From DATFJZ01 sp034660495 (GTDB lineage: Bacteria; Desulfobacterota; Desulfobacteria; Desulfobacterales; Desulfobacteraceae), in assembly GCA_034660495.1 (NCBI GenBank), contig JAYEJJ010000038.1, positions 1 through 25,553 of the forward strand: a DNA stretch of 25,553 nucleotides, given 5' to 3'. Below, in pieces: positions 1 to 7,444 of this stretch. The notes under the pieces were generated by a model that had not been told where the DNA came from, did no database searches, and was given only the letters and a program-made list of their open reading frames with translations. Position numbers and translations under genes: made by a program. Positions within the stretch are counted from its first letter, which is position 1, and every line of letters begins with the position of its first letter.

Positions 1-78
1 AGTACCTTGGGATGACTATATATTCCAATGTAACGCAGCCACCAATTTTTCTGTAGCTTAGGCTAATCAACCGGGCTT

Positions 79-127
79 ACAAGTTGCCTTGCAAGCCCCT
101 GAGTCTTTAGCTCAGGGGTTGTTGACT
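79..127 (+). mobile_element. IS200/IS605-like right-end hairpin (possible omega-RNA 3' end)
   Basis: Bases 96-103 (CCCCTGAG) and 111-118 (CTCAGGGG) form a perfect 8-bp stem around a 7-base loop ending in TTTAG, followed at once by TTGTTGAC. A GC stem with a CTTTAG-type loop followed by TTGTTGAC is the usual look of the right end of IS200/IS605-family and TnpB-only elements, where it also forms the 3' end of the omega-RNA. The tnpB gene would lie to the left, outside the window, so only the end is present. The assignment rests on pattern memory. A simple transcription terminator is less likely because no T-run follows the stem. Confidence 0.5.
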
Positions 128-270
128 GAATAAAGCCCTGAAAACAAAATATTTGTATCAAGAATAGCTTGAATTTAGGTACCTCCATTTTATACGCACT
201 TAATTACATAATACCATATACGGTATTACATATTGAGTCAAGCTGTAATTTTCATTTTGCGAACCAGGAA

Positions 271-434
271 TTATATTATTCCGTCTCATTGGAACAGCCC
301 ACCATGGTCGTCAGCACCCCGGTCAAGGACGACAAAGGAAACCTGGCAGGCAGTATTGGCAGGCCGCCTGGACCTCCTGGTCTGTGCCGAAAAGTGTCTG
401 AGTTCCGGTGAAAAACAGCGGACTTCTGTCAGGT
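271..434 (+). pseudogene. dCache sensory-domain remnant, frameshifted
   Basis: Two overlapping frames together read as the end of an extracellular dCache domain, as found in chemoreceptors and sensor kinases. The first frame (271-357) gives VVSTPVKDDKGNLAG, matching the 'P-V-D-G-L-G' strand pattern of the domain. One frame over, from about 344, it continues as VLAGRLDLLVCAEKCLSSGE, matching the usual 'GVLAGRLDL' continuation. The sequence stops at 434-436 with no membrane segment or signalling domain. This is a short relic of a sensor gene with a frameshift near 345-350 and both ends missing. No RBS precedes it and it is unlikely to be expressed. Confidence 0.5.
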
Positions 435-533
435 GAATACACTATAATATTGACATTGACCAAACTTCATGTTGCAATGTATATGATGAACAAATTTCAA
501 GTATTTAATCAAACGAGAAGTGAGGAAATGATC

Positions 534-863
534 ATGACCACTTTACAAGAAGCAGAACGATTACTGACGACCATGAGTCCCGCGGAAAAGGCCCGGATTC
601 TCCAATGGATCGTCAAAGATATCGGGAATGCTTTTCCTGGTATAGAGAATCAACCTGATGTTTGTGGAGGTGTTCCGTGTATTGTCCGGACGAGAATTCC
701 TGTTTGGGCGCTTGTGCAGGCCAGATTGTTGGGAACCCAAGATGCTGACATCTTGAGGTGTTATCCCACCTTGCGAGCTGAGGACTTGGCAGATGCCTGG
801 GCCTATTATGGGGCGCATCGTGATGAAATCATTCGCCAAATAGCTGACAATGAGGAGGCGTAG
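534..863 (+). CDS. DUF433-domain antitoxin-like protein
   Basis: A 109-aa protein. Residues 35-95 form a DUF433 domain: 'G-x-P-C-I-x-x-T-R-I-P-V-W', a helix-turn-helix-like middle and 'L-R-A-E-D-L-x-D-A-W-A-Y-Y'. DUF433 proteins are commonly the DNA-binding antitoxin partner of PIN-like DUF5615 toxins, and that partner follows after two bases (863/866). I chose ATG 534 because GAAGTGAGG at 516-524 sits at a good distance; ATG 528 in the same frame is possible but very close to that site. The region ahead has TTGACC (456-461) and TATATG (480-485) 18 bases apart as a weak promoter candidate, plus an isolated TATAAT at 443-448. Antitoxins of this type usually autorepress their operon; no clear operator was found. 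Confidence 0.75.
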   Translation: MTTLQEAERLLTTMSPAEKARILQWIVKDIGNAFPGIENQPDVCGGVPCIVRTRIPVWALVQARLLGTQDADILRCYPTLRAEDLADAWAYYGAHRDEIIRQIADNEEA

Positions 864-865
864 GC

Positions 866-1212
866 ATGGCTCGTCTGTATGCTGACGAAAATTTCCCGTT
901 TCCTGTGGTTGAGGAACTTCGGCGCTTAGGCCATGATGTCCTCACTCTTCAGGAAGCCGGATATGGGGGGAAGCAATTCCAGATGAAGTGGTTTTAGCGG
1001 ATGCCATTCGCGGTCAACGCATGCTTGTCACCATTAATCGCAAACACTTCATTGCTCTACATAAAGCATCATCCAATCACGCTGGGATTGTGGTCTGCTC
1101 CTTTGATCCCCGCTTTGTTGAGCAGGCCCATCGCATTCATCAGGCACTTGAGGCCTGTAAAGGTGAACTTGAAGGGCAATTACTTCGTATTAATCGTCCG
1201 CACAGCTTATAA
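866..1212 (+). pseudogene. DUF5615 PIN-like toxin, frameshifted
   Basis: The N-terminal frame (866-1000) reads MARLYADENFPFPVVEELRR and onward through DVLTLQEAGYGG, the start of a DUF5615 PIN-like ribonuclease with the conserved 'D-E-N-F' acidic site. That frame then runs to a stop at about 998-1000. One frame over, from about 970, it continues as AIPDEVVLADAIRGQRMLVT, then the 'NRKHF' motif, to the stop at 1210-1212. The break lies at or beside a run of six G (965-970), so a one-base indel there explains it. The joined product would be about 115 aa, a normal family length. It is probably inactive unless the ribosome slips on the G-run or the base is a sequencing error. It is the partner of the DUF433 gene and shares its operon. 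Confidence 0.7.
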
Positions 1213-1327
1213 AAACAGGGTGGCTCTTTTCCTTTTTGTGTGGGTAAGGTAAGGCGTTTATATTTCTTAAAGATATATGAAAACTCAACCATAATTATCC
1301 AAAACTTGAAAATTTCAATCGTTAGTT

Positions 1328-1364
1328 GATAATGAATACCATTATTATGTAAAATATGATAATG
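1328..1364. promoter_or_regulatory. Repeated GATAATG/CATTAT half-sites ahead of the zeta-like gene
   Basis: GATAATG occurs at 1328-1334 and again at 1358-1364, exactly 30 bases apart. Between them CATTAT (1340-1345) is in inverted orientation to both. The block lies 64 bases ahead of the start of the zeta-like gene in an AT-rich stretch (1213-1427) with no coding capacity. Spaced direct and inverted half-sites are typical of autoregulated toxin-antitoxin operators. This is a pattern only, and in AT-rich sequence such short words can recur by chance. Confidence 0.25.
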
Positions 1365-1427
1365 TTGGTTTGAAAATATTTTGTGAGTTCAAAAAATGTA
1401 TTCAGAACAAAGCGCATTGGCAAAAAA

Positions 1428-1934
1428 ATGAAATGCTATATCATCGCAGGGCCAAATGGGGCAGGGAAGACAACATTCGCTGAGAATTTTCTTCCAGCAG
1501 AAGCAGGTTGCCTGAATTTCATAAATGCAGATCTGATTGCCAGGGGAATCGCTCCCTTTAATCCGGAGAGCGTTGCTTTGGAAGCTGGAAAATTGTTTTT
1601 GAAAAGAATGGATGCCATAGTTGCTAAAAGAGAATCCTTTGCGTTTGAGACAACATTGAGCGGGTTGAATTATATCGGACAGATCAAAAAATGGAAAAAA
1701 ATAGGATATGAAGTGATTTTGTATTATCTAAGGCTTCCCAATGAAGAAATGGCTGTGCAACGTGTTCAACTAAGAGTTGCCCAAGGTGGGCACAATGTCC
1801 CGGTTGACGTCATTAAACGGCGTTATCACCGGGGCTGGAAAAATTTTTTGGATCATTATAAGGAACTGGTTGATACCTGGGTCATTTTTGATAATTCCGG
1901 AAATATTCCAAAGGTGGTAGAGGAAAAACCATGA
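1428..1934 (+). CDS. Zeta-toxin-like P-loop kinase
   Basis: A 168-aa protein starting MKCYIIAGPNGAGKT, with the Walker A motif GPNGAGKT at residues 8-15. It continues with the zeta-family blocks 'F-I-N-A-D-L-I-A-R-G', 'A-G-K-L-F-L-K-R', 'F-A-F-E-T-T-L-S-G' and, near the end, 'V-P-x-D-V-I-K-R-R-Y-x-R-G' with 'W-V-I-F-D-N-S-G'. Zeta toxins phosphorylate UDP-N-acetylglucosamine and so block peptidoglycan synthesis; short chromosomal versions like this one are annotated as zeta toxin family proteins, but their substrate is mostly untested. ATG 1428 starts the Rossmann strand directly; a GTG at 1383 in frame would add 15 residues that do not look conserved. The stop overlaps the next start (ATGA at 1931-1934), so the two are translationally coupled. 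The expected epsilon antitoxin is not seen upstream. Confidence 0.8.
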   Translation: MKCYIIAGPNGAGKTTFAENFLPAEAGCLNFINADLIARGIAPFNPESVALEAGKLFLKRMDAIVAKRESFAFETTLSGLNYIGQIKKWKKIGYEVILYYLRLPNEEMAVQRVQLRVAQGGHNVPVDVIKRRYHRGWKNFLDHYKELVDTWVIFDNSGNIPKVVEEKP

Positions 1935-2110
1935 CAAAAGAATCATATTCAAAATCAGCCCTGAATGCGATGCACCGGGCATCAAAACAGGCACTTGAAA
2001 AAGCGGCAAATATGGATTTGAAAATACCGGAGTGGAAAGATGGGAAAATTATATTTGTCGATCCCAGGGAAAAATTGAAAAAAATGGGCTATCTCGGGAC
2101 TCAAGGTTAA
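1931..2110 (+). CDS. Small partner protein of the zeta-like kinase
   Basis: A 59-aa protein overlapping the zeta-like gene by four bases. The first half is Ala/Lys-rich and helical (ALNAMHRASKQALEKAA); the second contains WKDGKIIFVDPREKL. A short helical stretch followed by 'W-x-D-G-K-I-x-x-x-P' is the layout I know from small proteins found beside zeta-family genes in many bacteria, so an antitoxin role is plausible but unproven. It is unrelated in length and order to the classical epsilon antitoxin. The coupling of stop and start argues that the pair is made in fixed proportion. Confidence 0.6.
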   Translation: MTKESYSKSALNAMHRASKQALEKAANMDLKIPEWKDGKIIFVDPREKLKKMGYLGTQG

Positions 2111-2377
2111 TTATCCAATACTGGAGAATTCATGGGATTTGATATTTAAGGATTCCGAGACTATGCTCAAAATCAATTCAGTTTTCAGAAAATCGCCTCT
2201 TTCTGGTAATTCGATACGAACATGATGTGATATTTGCAGGCCTATATGAGGTGTTTTAGTGATTTCCAATCTCTCATAGGTTCTTTTCCATATCTCCCTT
2301 CAGGGCTTTTCAACTGGAGAAAGTTTGGGGGGCGACGGAATTTCCGGGGGCAGAACAAAGGCTGCTGTTAAAAGGTT
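2111..2377. other. Gap with no confident gene
   Basis: No gene with a start and RBS is visible here. On the minus strand an open frame without a start codon runs from about 2300 to 2108 and reads like a protein C-terminus (it contains HIGLQISHHVRIELPERGD), ending next to the stop of the small zeta partner on the other strand. It may be a remnant of another gene, but I do not recognise it. Two short G-runs (2329-2334, 2345-2349) are the only other notable feature. Confidence 0.3.
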
Positions 2378-2866
2378 TCAGAGAGGTCGGAGATTGGTTG
2401 AAGACGGCATTGTCGGAAAAAACACCTGGCCAAGAGTGTCTGCAAACGCTGATTTGCCCATTATCAGTTGTATTGCTGCTTCATAAACACCTTTGTAACT
2501 ATTATTTAATCCCCAACTGTTTCTTGCCAGCCGGAGATTGTCTGTGAATTTTTCCCGGTCCCACTGACCCTCATAAATACTTGGCTTGATATTGACAGGG
2601 ACTTTTTTTTCATTCAGCCGATCCATCCGGTCCTGAACGTGTTTCCTGCCAGGCAGAAGTTCAGCCACCTTCAACAGAATTTCATCCCGCTCCTGCCGGT
2701 CAATGTTCCGGCCTGTGCAATCGAAAATCAATTCCATCAGGGAATCAGACAGCCACCCGCACAAGGGACATCCCATGATCAGGCCGATGCTCATCAAAAA
2801 AAGGATGCTGCCGGCTGTGATTGCGGATAATTCCAGGACATGAATGAGAAACGGCCCTGCCCACAA
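2378..2866 (-). pseudogene. MFS permease fragment joined to unrecognised sequence
   Basis: The open frame has only a TTG start with an in-frame stop two codons ahead. Residues 1-44 match an internal piece of a major facilitator transporter: LWAGPF-type entry, two hydrophobic helices and 'G-L-I-M-G-C-P-L-C-G-W-L-S-D', the loop 2-3 signature (G-x-L-x-D-R type). Directly after that, at about residue 44, the sequence turns soluble and charged (QERDEILLKVAELLPGRKHV) with no relation to a transporter. I do not recognise this second part. The ORF therefore looks like a deletion product that joined a transporter fragment to the tail of another gene. It lies 25 bases beyond the stop of the MCP gene on the same strand. 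Confidence 0.5.
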
Positions 2867-2891
2867 GGATTACCCATTAAGGATTAAACGT

Positions 2892-4922
2892 TCAGATCTT
2901 GAATTGATCCATAATGGACTGTATCTTTTTTGACAGGGTATTTAAATCATCAGTCGATACATTTATTTTTTCGGCACTGCTGTTTGTGGTTTCTGCTGCT
3001 GAATGGACTTTCCTTGCGCTGGCCAGTACATTGTTCATTTTTTCAGCGGCTTCAGTGATTTCCCGCGCGATTTCAGAGGCGTTTTGGGATACCTGGTGAA
3101 AGGCGGTTTTTACATGATTCCCGGAGTTGGCGGCATCTTCTAAATTGGCTGCAATGGAGGATGTTTCCCGGGCTGCCTCAACCACGTTTTTCGAGATATC
3201 CTCTGCTGCACTGGCTGTGCTGGAAATGCTGCTGGAAATCTCATTGGCGCTGTTGGCGGATTCGCTGATGGTCTTGGAAAATTCATTGGTGGTTGCGGTC
3301 TGTTCCTCAACAGAGGATGCAATGGAGGAGATCAGTTCATCCACCTCATTGATCACTTTTACAATCAGGGCAATGGCCTCAATGGCCTCTTTGGTGTTGG
3401 CCTGCATCCAGCTGACCTTGGCCCTGATATCTTCAGTTGCCCCGGATGTCTGTTTGGCCAGCTCTTTTACTTCTTTGGCCACAACAGCAAAGCCCTTGCC
3501 TGCTTCACCGGCGCCGGCAGCTTCTATGGCGGCATTTAAAGCCAGAAGATTGGTCTGGGAGGCAATATTCTTGATAAGGTCAACCACAACTTCTATCTCT
3601 TCTGCGGCACTGCCCAGTTTGTTTACAATAACAGAGGTGTGATCCGCTTTTTCAGCGGCTTCGCTGGAATCATTGGCAACCCGGCCCGAGCTTTTAGACA
3701 CCTCATTCAGGGAGGCATACATCTCTTCAATGGAGGTGGCATTGGAGGAAACCGATTCAGACAGCTGTCCTGCAGCTGCGGCCACTGTGTTCATGGTGGA
3801 GGACATCTCTTCCGATGAGGAGGCTATGGTGTTGATGCTGTCAGAGACGCCGTCTGTGGATGTTTTAATGGCAGTAAGTTTTTCTGAAAGGGTATTTGAA
3901 TTTTCTGTGGATTCATCCACTTCCCGGCTGACGACATTAATGGATGTGGTTATATTTGCGATACTTTCCGCGGCCAGCTCTGTTGAACGCGCTGCTTCTT
4001 CTGACTGATAGTTCATAAGACTGGATTTTTCTGCCAGATCGCTGGCGATGGCAGAAAAGTTTTCAGAGGATTGTTTCAACACGCTGACTTCAGAAATAAC
4101 CGATTTGATGATTTCCTGGAATTTTTTCATGAGCACATTGAACCAGTTGGCCACATCCCCGACTTCATCCTTTGACAGTACACGGAGCCGCTTTGTTAAA
4201 TCGCCTTCTCCTTCGGCAATATCTTTGAGCATGTTAACGGTTTTTTCCAGAGGATAGCTGACCAGTCTGCGGATGAGAATATGCATGGTGATTGACAGGA
4301 CCACAATGACACTTAATACGGAAATCAGGGACCCGGTAACAACTGTTTTTTTCATGGCGGAAATGGCAGTTTGCGCCTGATCTTCTGCTTTTTTCAGGGC
4401 ATCGGTGGAGAGTTTTAAAAATGAAATCCCGCCAAGCCCTCTCTTTGGCCAGTCTGTATGGCACCTGATGCAGTCCGGTTCAATGGCATGGGGTTTATAG
4501 ATAACAATGCCGTTTTTTTCCCATTGCAGAATGATGTCTTCATTCAGGGCGGATTGCATGTTTGTCAGATGATCGGAGGACAGCTCCCTGCCGAGATATG
4601 ATTTATCCGTGGAATGACTGACCTTTCCGTCCCGTCCGTAAAGGGAAAATTCTAAAAGGCCTTTGATTTTTTTCTGTTCATTGATGATTTTTGTAAATTT
4701 TTCCATCTCGCCCCGTTCAATGGAATCGGCCACGGCTCTGTCAATGGAGCGGAAAATATTTCTGGCAAAGCCTTCCTCCCTGTCTTTCAAAAGGGAGATA
4801 TTTTTCTGGGAGAGTTTTGAAATAAAGCTTGATATGTTCAGATATAAAGGGGTCTGTACGGCAACAATCACAAATATAATCACGCTGAGAAGGCCGATAC
4901 CGAGTTTGGTGTGAAGTTTCAT
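2892..4922 (-). CDS. Methyl-accepting chemotaxis protein with periplasmic CxxCH motif
   Basis: An intact 676-aa transmembrane chemoreceptor. TM1 is at about residues 7-29, a periplasmic sensor domain at 30-193, TM2 at 194-217, HAMP at 218-272 and the cytoplasmic signalling coiled coil from 280 to the end. The tip hairpin at 455-490 contains SQTNLLALNAAIEAA, GKGFAVVAKEVKELA and the Glu/Arg contacts that bind CheW and CheA. The sensor domain has CIRCH at 151-155, a covalent heme c site, in a Tll0287/DUF3365-like region, so a redox or gas signal is likely (inference). The ATG at 4922 has a good RBS (AGAGGACAGG) and begins 11 bases after the stop of the hydrogenase remnant. No C-terminal pentapeptide for CheR/CheB tethering is seen. 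It could act with the intact CheW at 8494, but no intact CheA is in this window. Confidence 0.93.
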   Translation of the reverse strand: MKLHTKLGIGLLSVIIFVIVAVQTPLYLNISSFISKLSQKNISLLKDREEGFARNIFRSIDRAVADSIERGEMEKFTKIINEQKKIKGLLEFSLYGRDGKVSHSTDKSYLGRELSSDHLTNMQSALNEDIILQWEKNGIVIYKPHAIEPDCIRCHTDWPKRGLGGISFLKLSTDALKKAEDQAQTAISAMKKTVVTGSLISVLSVIVVLSITMHILIRRLVSYPLEKTVNMLKDIAEGEGDLTKRLRVLSKDEVGDVANWFNVLMKKFQEIIKSVISEVSVLKQSSENFSAIASDLAEKSSLMNYQSEEAARSTELAAESIANITTSINVVSREVDESTENSNTLSEKLTAIKTSTDGVSDSINTIASSSEEMSSTMNTVAAAAGQLSESVSSNATSIEEMYASLNEVSKSSGRVANDSSEAAEKADHTSVIVNKLGSAAEEIEVVVDLIKNIASQTNLLALNAAIEAAGAGEAGKGFAVVAKEVKELAKQTSGATEDIRAKVSWMQANTKEAIEAIALIVKVINEVDELISSIASSVEEQTATTNEFSKTISESANSANEISSSISSTASAAEDISKNVVEAARETSSIAANLEDAANSGNHVKTAFHQVSQNASEIAREITEAAEKMNNVLASARKVHSAAETTNSSAEKINVSTDDLNTLSKKIQSIMDQFKI

Positions 4923-4933
4923 CCTGTCCTCTT

Positions 4934-6097
4934 TTATTTTAAAAATTTTTCGTTTTTTCTGAATAAGGAAAATTCTTTGTCTGCCATATAGTGTTCAGAG
5001 GCGCACCCTGTACAGGGAGCGCCGGCCTGAATGCAGGAACTGGTTCCAGAGTTCCATTGCCTGATATTACAGTCTGCATAGGTAATGGGCCCGCAGCACC
5101 CGAGCTTGAAAAGACAGCCTGGATCACCCGGCTTTTCAGCGAAATTTTCCCTTTCGTAATCGGCAAACCGGGGACATTGATCGTGGACAAGCTGTTTATA
5201 AAACATCCTGGGCCGTTGCTGGTCGTCAAGTTTTGGCATGCCAAATCCCAGCAAATGCACAAGGGTTCCCACAAGCCAGTCAGGATGGGCCGGGCAGCAG
5301 GGCAGGCGGATAAACTCTTTTTGAATATGGTTTGCCTTAAGATAATCAGGTACACTGACCGCACCGGTAGGATTTCCTTCTGCGGCAGGGATGCCGCCAA
5401 ACGAAGCACAGGTGCCCAGGGTGATCAATGCCTTTGACTTTACCGCAGCCCTTGCAACAATATTTGTTACAGGTTCGTGGTTCATCATGCAGGCTTCGGG
5501 CATGCCCGCGGGAAGGCTTCCCTCCACAACCAGGTAGTAATTCCCCTTTTCTATGGTTTTTATGGTTTTGTTCATTGTATCAAGAAAGACGTCACCGGTA
5601 GCCGTGGAAAGTGTCTGATGTGAAACCAGGGAAATATATCTTAAAAGGAGCTGTGCAGGTCCCGGGTTTTCAGTGTTTAACAGTGAAACTGAGCAGCCTG
5701 AACAACTCTGACCCTGAATCCACAGAACCGGGGGATGGCCGGATGTCAGCGTCTGCACCGCCCTGGCAATATCAGGTACAGCGGTTTCCGGTTTTATATT
5801 CAATTTTTTGAGGAACTGGTCTATGTCACCTGCAAGCTGATGATTCTCCCTGGAATGCAGTGCGATGAGCAGCCTGGCAAGGGGGCCTGTTTCCATTGGA
5901 TTCTCTCTGTACCGGGGGGCTTTGATCCATGAGTAGGCATTGTATTTTTTAGGATCAGGTATGGTTTCACCGTCAAAGGGAGCGGCGCCTGAAGGCGATG
6001 AAAATTTAGAAAACTTGACATCTTCTGAAATATGGGTGGTGTTCACTAGGCCATATCCTGGGCATATACAGATGCGATGCCGTGGGATACCGGGCAT
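4934..6097 (-). CDS. [NiFe] hydrogenase chimera: large-subunit segment fused to small subunit
   Basis: A 387-aa open frame joining two hydrogenase subunits. Residues 18-107 are from the middle of the large subunit (THISEDVKFS, then IPDPKKYNAYSWIKAPRY and METGPLARLL). From about residue 108 it is a small subunit without a Tat signal: GQSCSGCSVSLLN (C132, C135, proximal Fe-S cluster), TLGTCASFGG, LPCCPAHPDW, then HDQCPR, CLFKLGCCGP and CIQAGAPCTGC for the other clusters. The small-subunit part is close to full length. The large-subunit part lacks about 170 residues before it and the entire C-terminal half with the second Ni-binding CxxC. The first 17 residues are an out-of-frame reading of the upstream fragment, so the listed start is not a true one. 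Natural operons usually run small then large; this order and fusion point to rearrangement. Hydrogen turnover by this product is not expected. Confidence 0.65.
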   Translation of the reverse strand: MPGIPRHRICICPGYGLVNTTHISEDVKFSKFSSPSGAAPFDGETIPDPKKYNAYSWIKAPRYRENPMETGPLARLLIALHSRENHQLAGDIDQFLKKLNIKPETAVPDIARAVQTLTSGHPPVLWIQGQSCSGCSVSLLNTENPGPAQLLLRYISLVSHQTLSTATGDVFLDTMNKTIKTIEKGNYYLVVEGSLPAGMPEACMMNHEPVTNIVARAAVKSKALITLGTCASFGGIPAAEGNPTGAVSVPDYLKANHIQKEFIRLPCCPAHPDWLVGTLVHLLGFGMPKLDDQQRPRMFYKQLVHDQCPRFADYERENFAEKPGDPGCLFKLGCCGPITYADCNIRQWNSGTSSCIQAGAPCTGCASEHYMADKEFSLFRKNEKFLK

Positions 6098-6285
6098 ACA
6101 CCGCAGATTCTCTGGGTGATCTGCTGGGAATCCAGAGGGTCTCTTCCCTTAAGGATGGTTTCATAGCCCCGGAACATCTCCCCTGAACTAAAGGACTTGA
6201 CTATTTTTCCAGACTCAACTTCAATGCTGATGGCCAGGTGTCCTTCAATCCGGGTCACCGGATCAATACGAATACGCTTTGACAT
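6046..6285 (-). pseudogene. [NiFe] hydrogenase large subunit, N-terminal fragment
   Basis: A 79-aa fragment with the true start of a [NiFe] hydrogenase large subunit: IDPVTRIEGHL (L1 signature) at the N-terminus and RICGVCPVSHG (L2 signature, first two Ni-ligating Cys) near residue 60. It ends in a stop just after SVYAQDMA, where a normal subunit would continue for roughly 450 residues. One frame over, the sequence resumes as the mid-region segment of the 4934-6097 ORF. The start has an AAGGAGATCC Shine-Dalgarno about 12 bases ahead, so the promoter-proximal end of the old operon is preserved. The two pieces are relics of one large-subunit gene with an internal deletion at about position 6046. 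Confidence 0.75.
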
Positions 6286-6417
6286 AAAATAAGGATCTCC
6301 TTTCCCATATCCATCTTTTATAAAATCATGTTCAGTTTTTTACACCTAAAAATACAGAAAATCAAATTAAAAGCAACCCTGTTTTTAAAAACCATGAACC
6401 AGGCAGATACAGGTGTT

Positions 6418-7341
6418 TCAGTTTTTCTGCACAACCGGTAGGGTCTGCTTTGTTTTTCTGATATGAACCACCAGTATTCCGGCTATAATAAAAAATCCCG
6501 CAGTTAAAAGATTCAGGGTTAAAGGTTCGCCCAGGATCAGGACGCCGAAAAATACCCCTGCAGCAGGCATGATAAAAACAAAGGAATGGACAGCGGTTAC
6601 CCCGTATTTTTTGATCAAACTGTTCCATGCCACAAACCCAAAGGAAGCGGTCACAAAAGCCTGGTAAAAAAGGGCTTTGAAAACAGTTGGATTCAGAGAG
6701 TGGATCATGGGGGTATCCCAGAAAAAACCGCATAAAAGAAAAACAGGCACTGCAAAAATCATGGGATATAAAACGATCTGCACGGCATTGAAGTCAGAGA
6801 TGATTTTTTTTACGTAAACAGCATTGCACCCCCACAGCATGACCGCACAGAATACAAGCAGGTCCCCGGTTTTTAAACCGCTGCCAGGGGTCGTGGAGTC
6901 AAGAAACAAAAACACAACCCCTGTAAACCCGAGGCTGATGCCAGCACTTTTTTTGAAAGTAATGCAGTCTCCTGGAATAAAAAAATGAGCCAGTATCAGG
7001 ATAATAAAGGGAAGGAGATTTATAATGATGGTACCGTGGGATGCTGTTGTTCTGGCCATCCCCGTATAAAAAAAGGAGAGCTGAGCTGTAAATATCAGTG
7101 CCAGGACCAACAGCTGTCTGGCCTGTTTTCCTGTGATGGCCAGGGGTACACGGGTTGTTTTTGCAAACCCGGTAATGGCTGCACCAGCCAGTGCAAATCT
7201 TATCCCGGCATTGGTAAACGGGCCCATCCCGGTTAAGCTTATTTTAATGGCCACGGCATTGGCCCCGAAAAGTATTCCCAGGAAAACAGCGCTGATGGAT
7301 GCAGCCAGGGTTAACTCATTGTCTCTCAGGTTGTATTCCAA
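6418..7341 (-). CDS. EamA/DMT-superfamily permease
   Basis: A 307-aa inner-membrane transporter of normal family length, with about ten hydrophobic helices arranged as two EamA repeats (about 12-145 and 158-292). Typical elements are 'G-x-x-F-G-A-N-A-V-A-I-K' at the start of repeat 1, 'L-L-P-F-I-I-L-I' in TM4, 'A-V-M-L-W-G-C-N-A-V-Y-V-K-K' opening repeat 2 and 'L-G-E-P-L-T' before the last two helices. The family exports amino acids, metabolites or drugs; no substrate can be read from sequence. It lies just downstream of a relic of a synthase gene and a second, degraded copy of it lies just downstream of the intact synthase, so the permease belonged to the synthase cassette. Export of the product or uptake of a precursor is an inference. 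Confidence 0.9.
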   Translation of the reverse strand: MEYNLRDNELTLAASISAVFLGILFGANAVAIKISLTGMGPFTNAGIRFALAGAAITGFAKTTRVPLAITGKQARQLLVLALIFTAQLSFFYTGMARTTASHGTIIINLLPFIILILAHFFIPGDCITFKKSAGISLGFTGVVFLFLDSTTPGSGLKTGDLLVFCAVMLWGCNAVYVKKIISDFNAVQIVLYPMIFAVPVFLLCGFFWDTPMIHSLNPTVFKALFYQAFVTASFGFVAWNSLIKKYGVTAVHSFVFIMPAAGVFFGVLILGEPLTLNLLTAGFFIIAGILVVHIRKTKQTLPVVQKN

Positions 7342-7363
7342 AAAATATCCTTCTTCAGTTACA

Positions 7364-7405
7364 AGCCATCAGCTGTCAGCCATCATTATTTGATTACTGA
7401 TTACT
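7364..7405. repeat. Heptamer-periodic intergenic repeat
   Basis: The spacer between the permease and the synthase relic reads in 7-base steps: AGCCATC, AGCTGTC, AGCCATC, ATTATTT, GATTACT, GATTACT. Two different heptamers are repeated exactly, one in tandem. Such heptanucleotide strings occur between genes in several bacterial groups. No function can be assigned. Confidence 0.35.
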
Positions 7406-7444
7406 TCTACAAAAAGGGTATTGTGTCATATAACACCCTGATTA

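Noticed and set aside
3127..3642. Long plus-strand frame inside the MCP gene
   Set aside because: It is the complement of the Ala/Ser-rich receptor coiled coil, has no RBS, and its composition mirrors the real gene.
4939..5409. 156-codon minus-strand frame overlapping the hydrogenase small subunit
   Set aside because: Out-of-frame shadow; the Cys cluster motifs are all in the 4934-6097 frame.
6378..6391. GTTTTTAAAAAC palindrome downstream of the permease stop as a terminator
   Set aside because: Pure AT stem without loop or GC clamp; such palindromes are expected by chance in AT-rich spacers.
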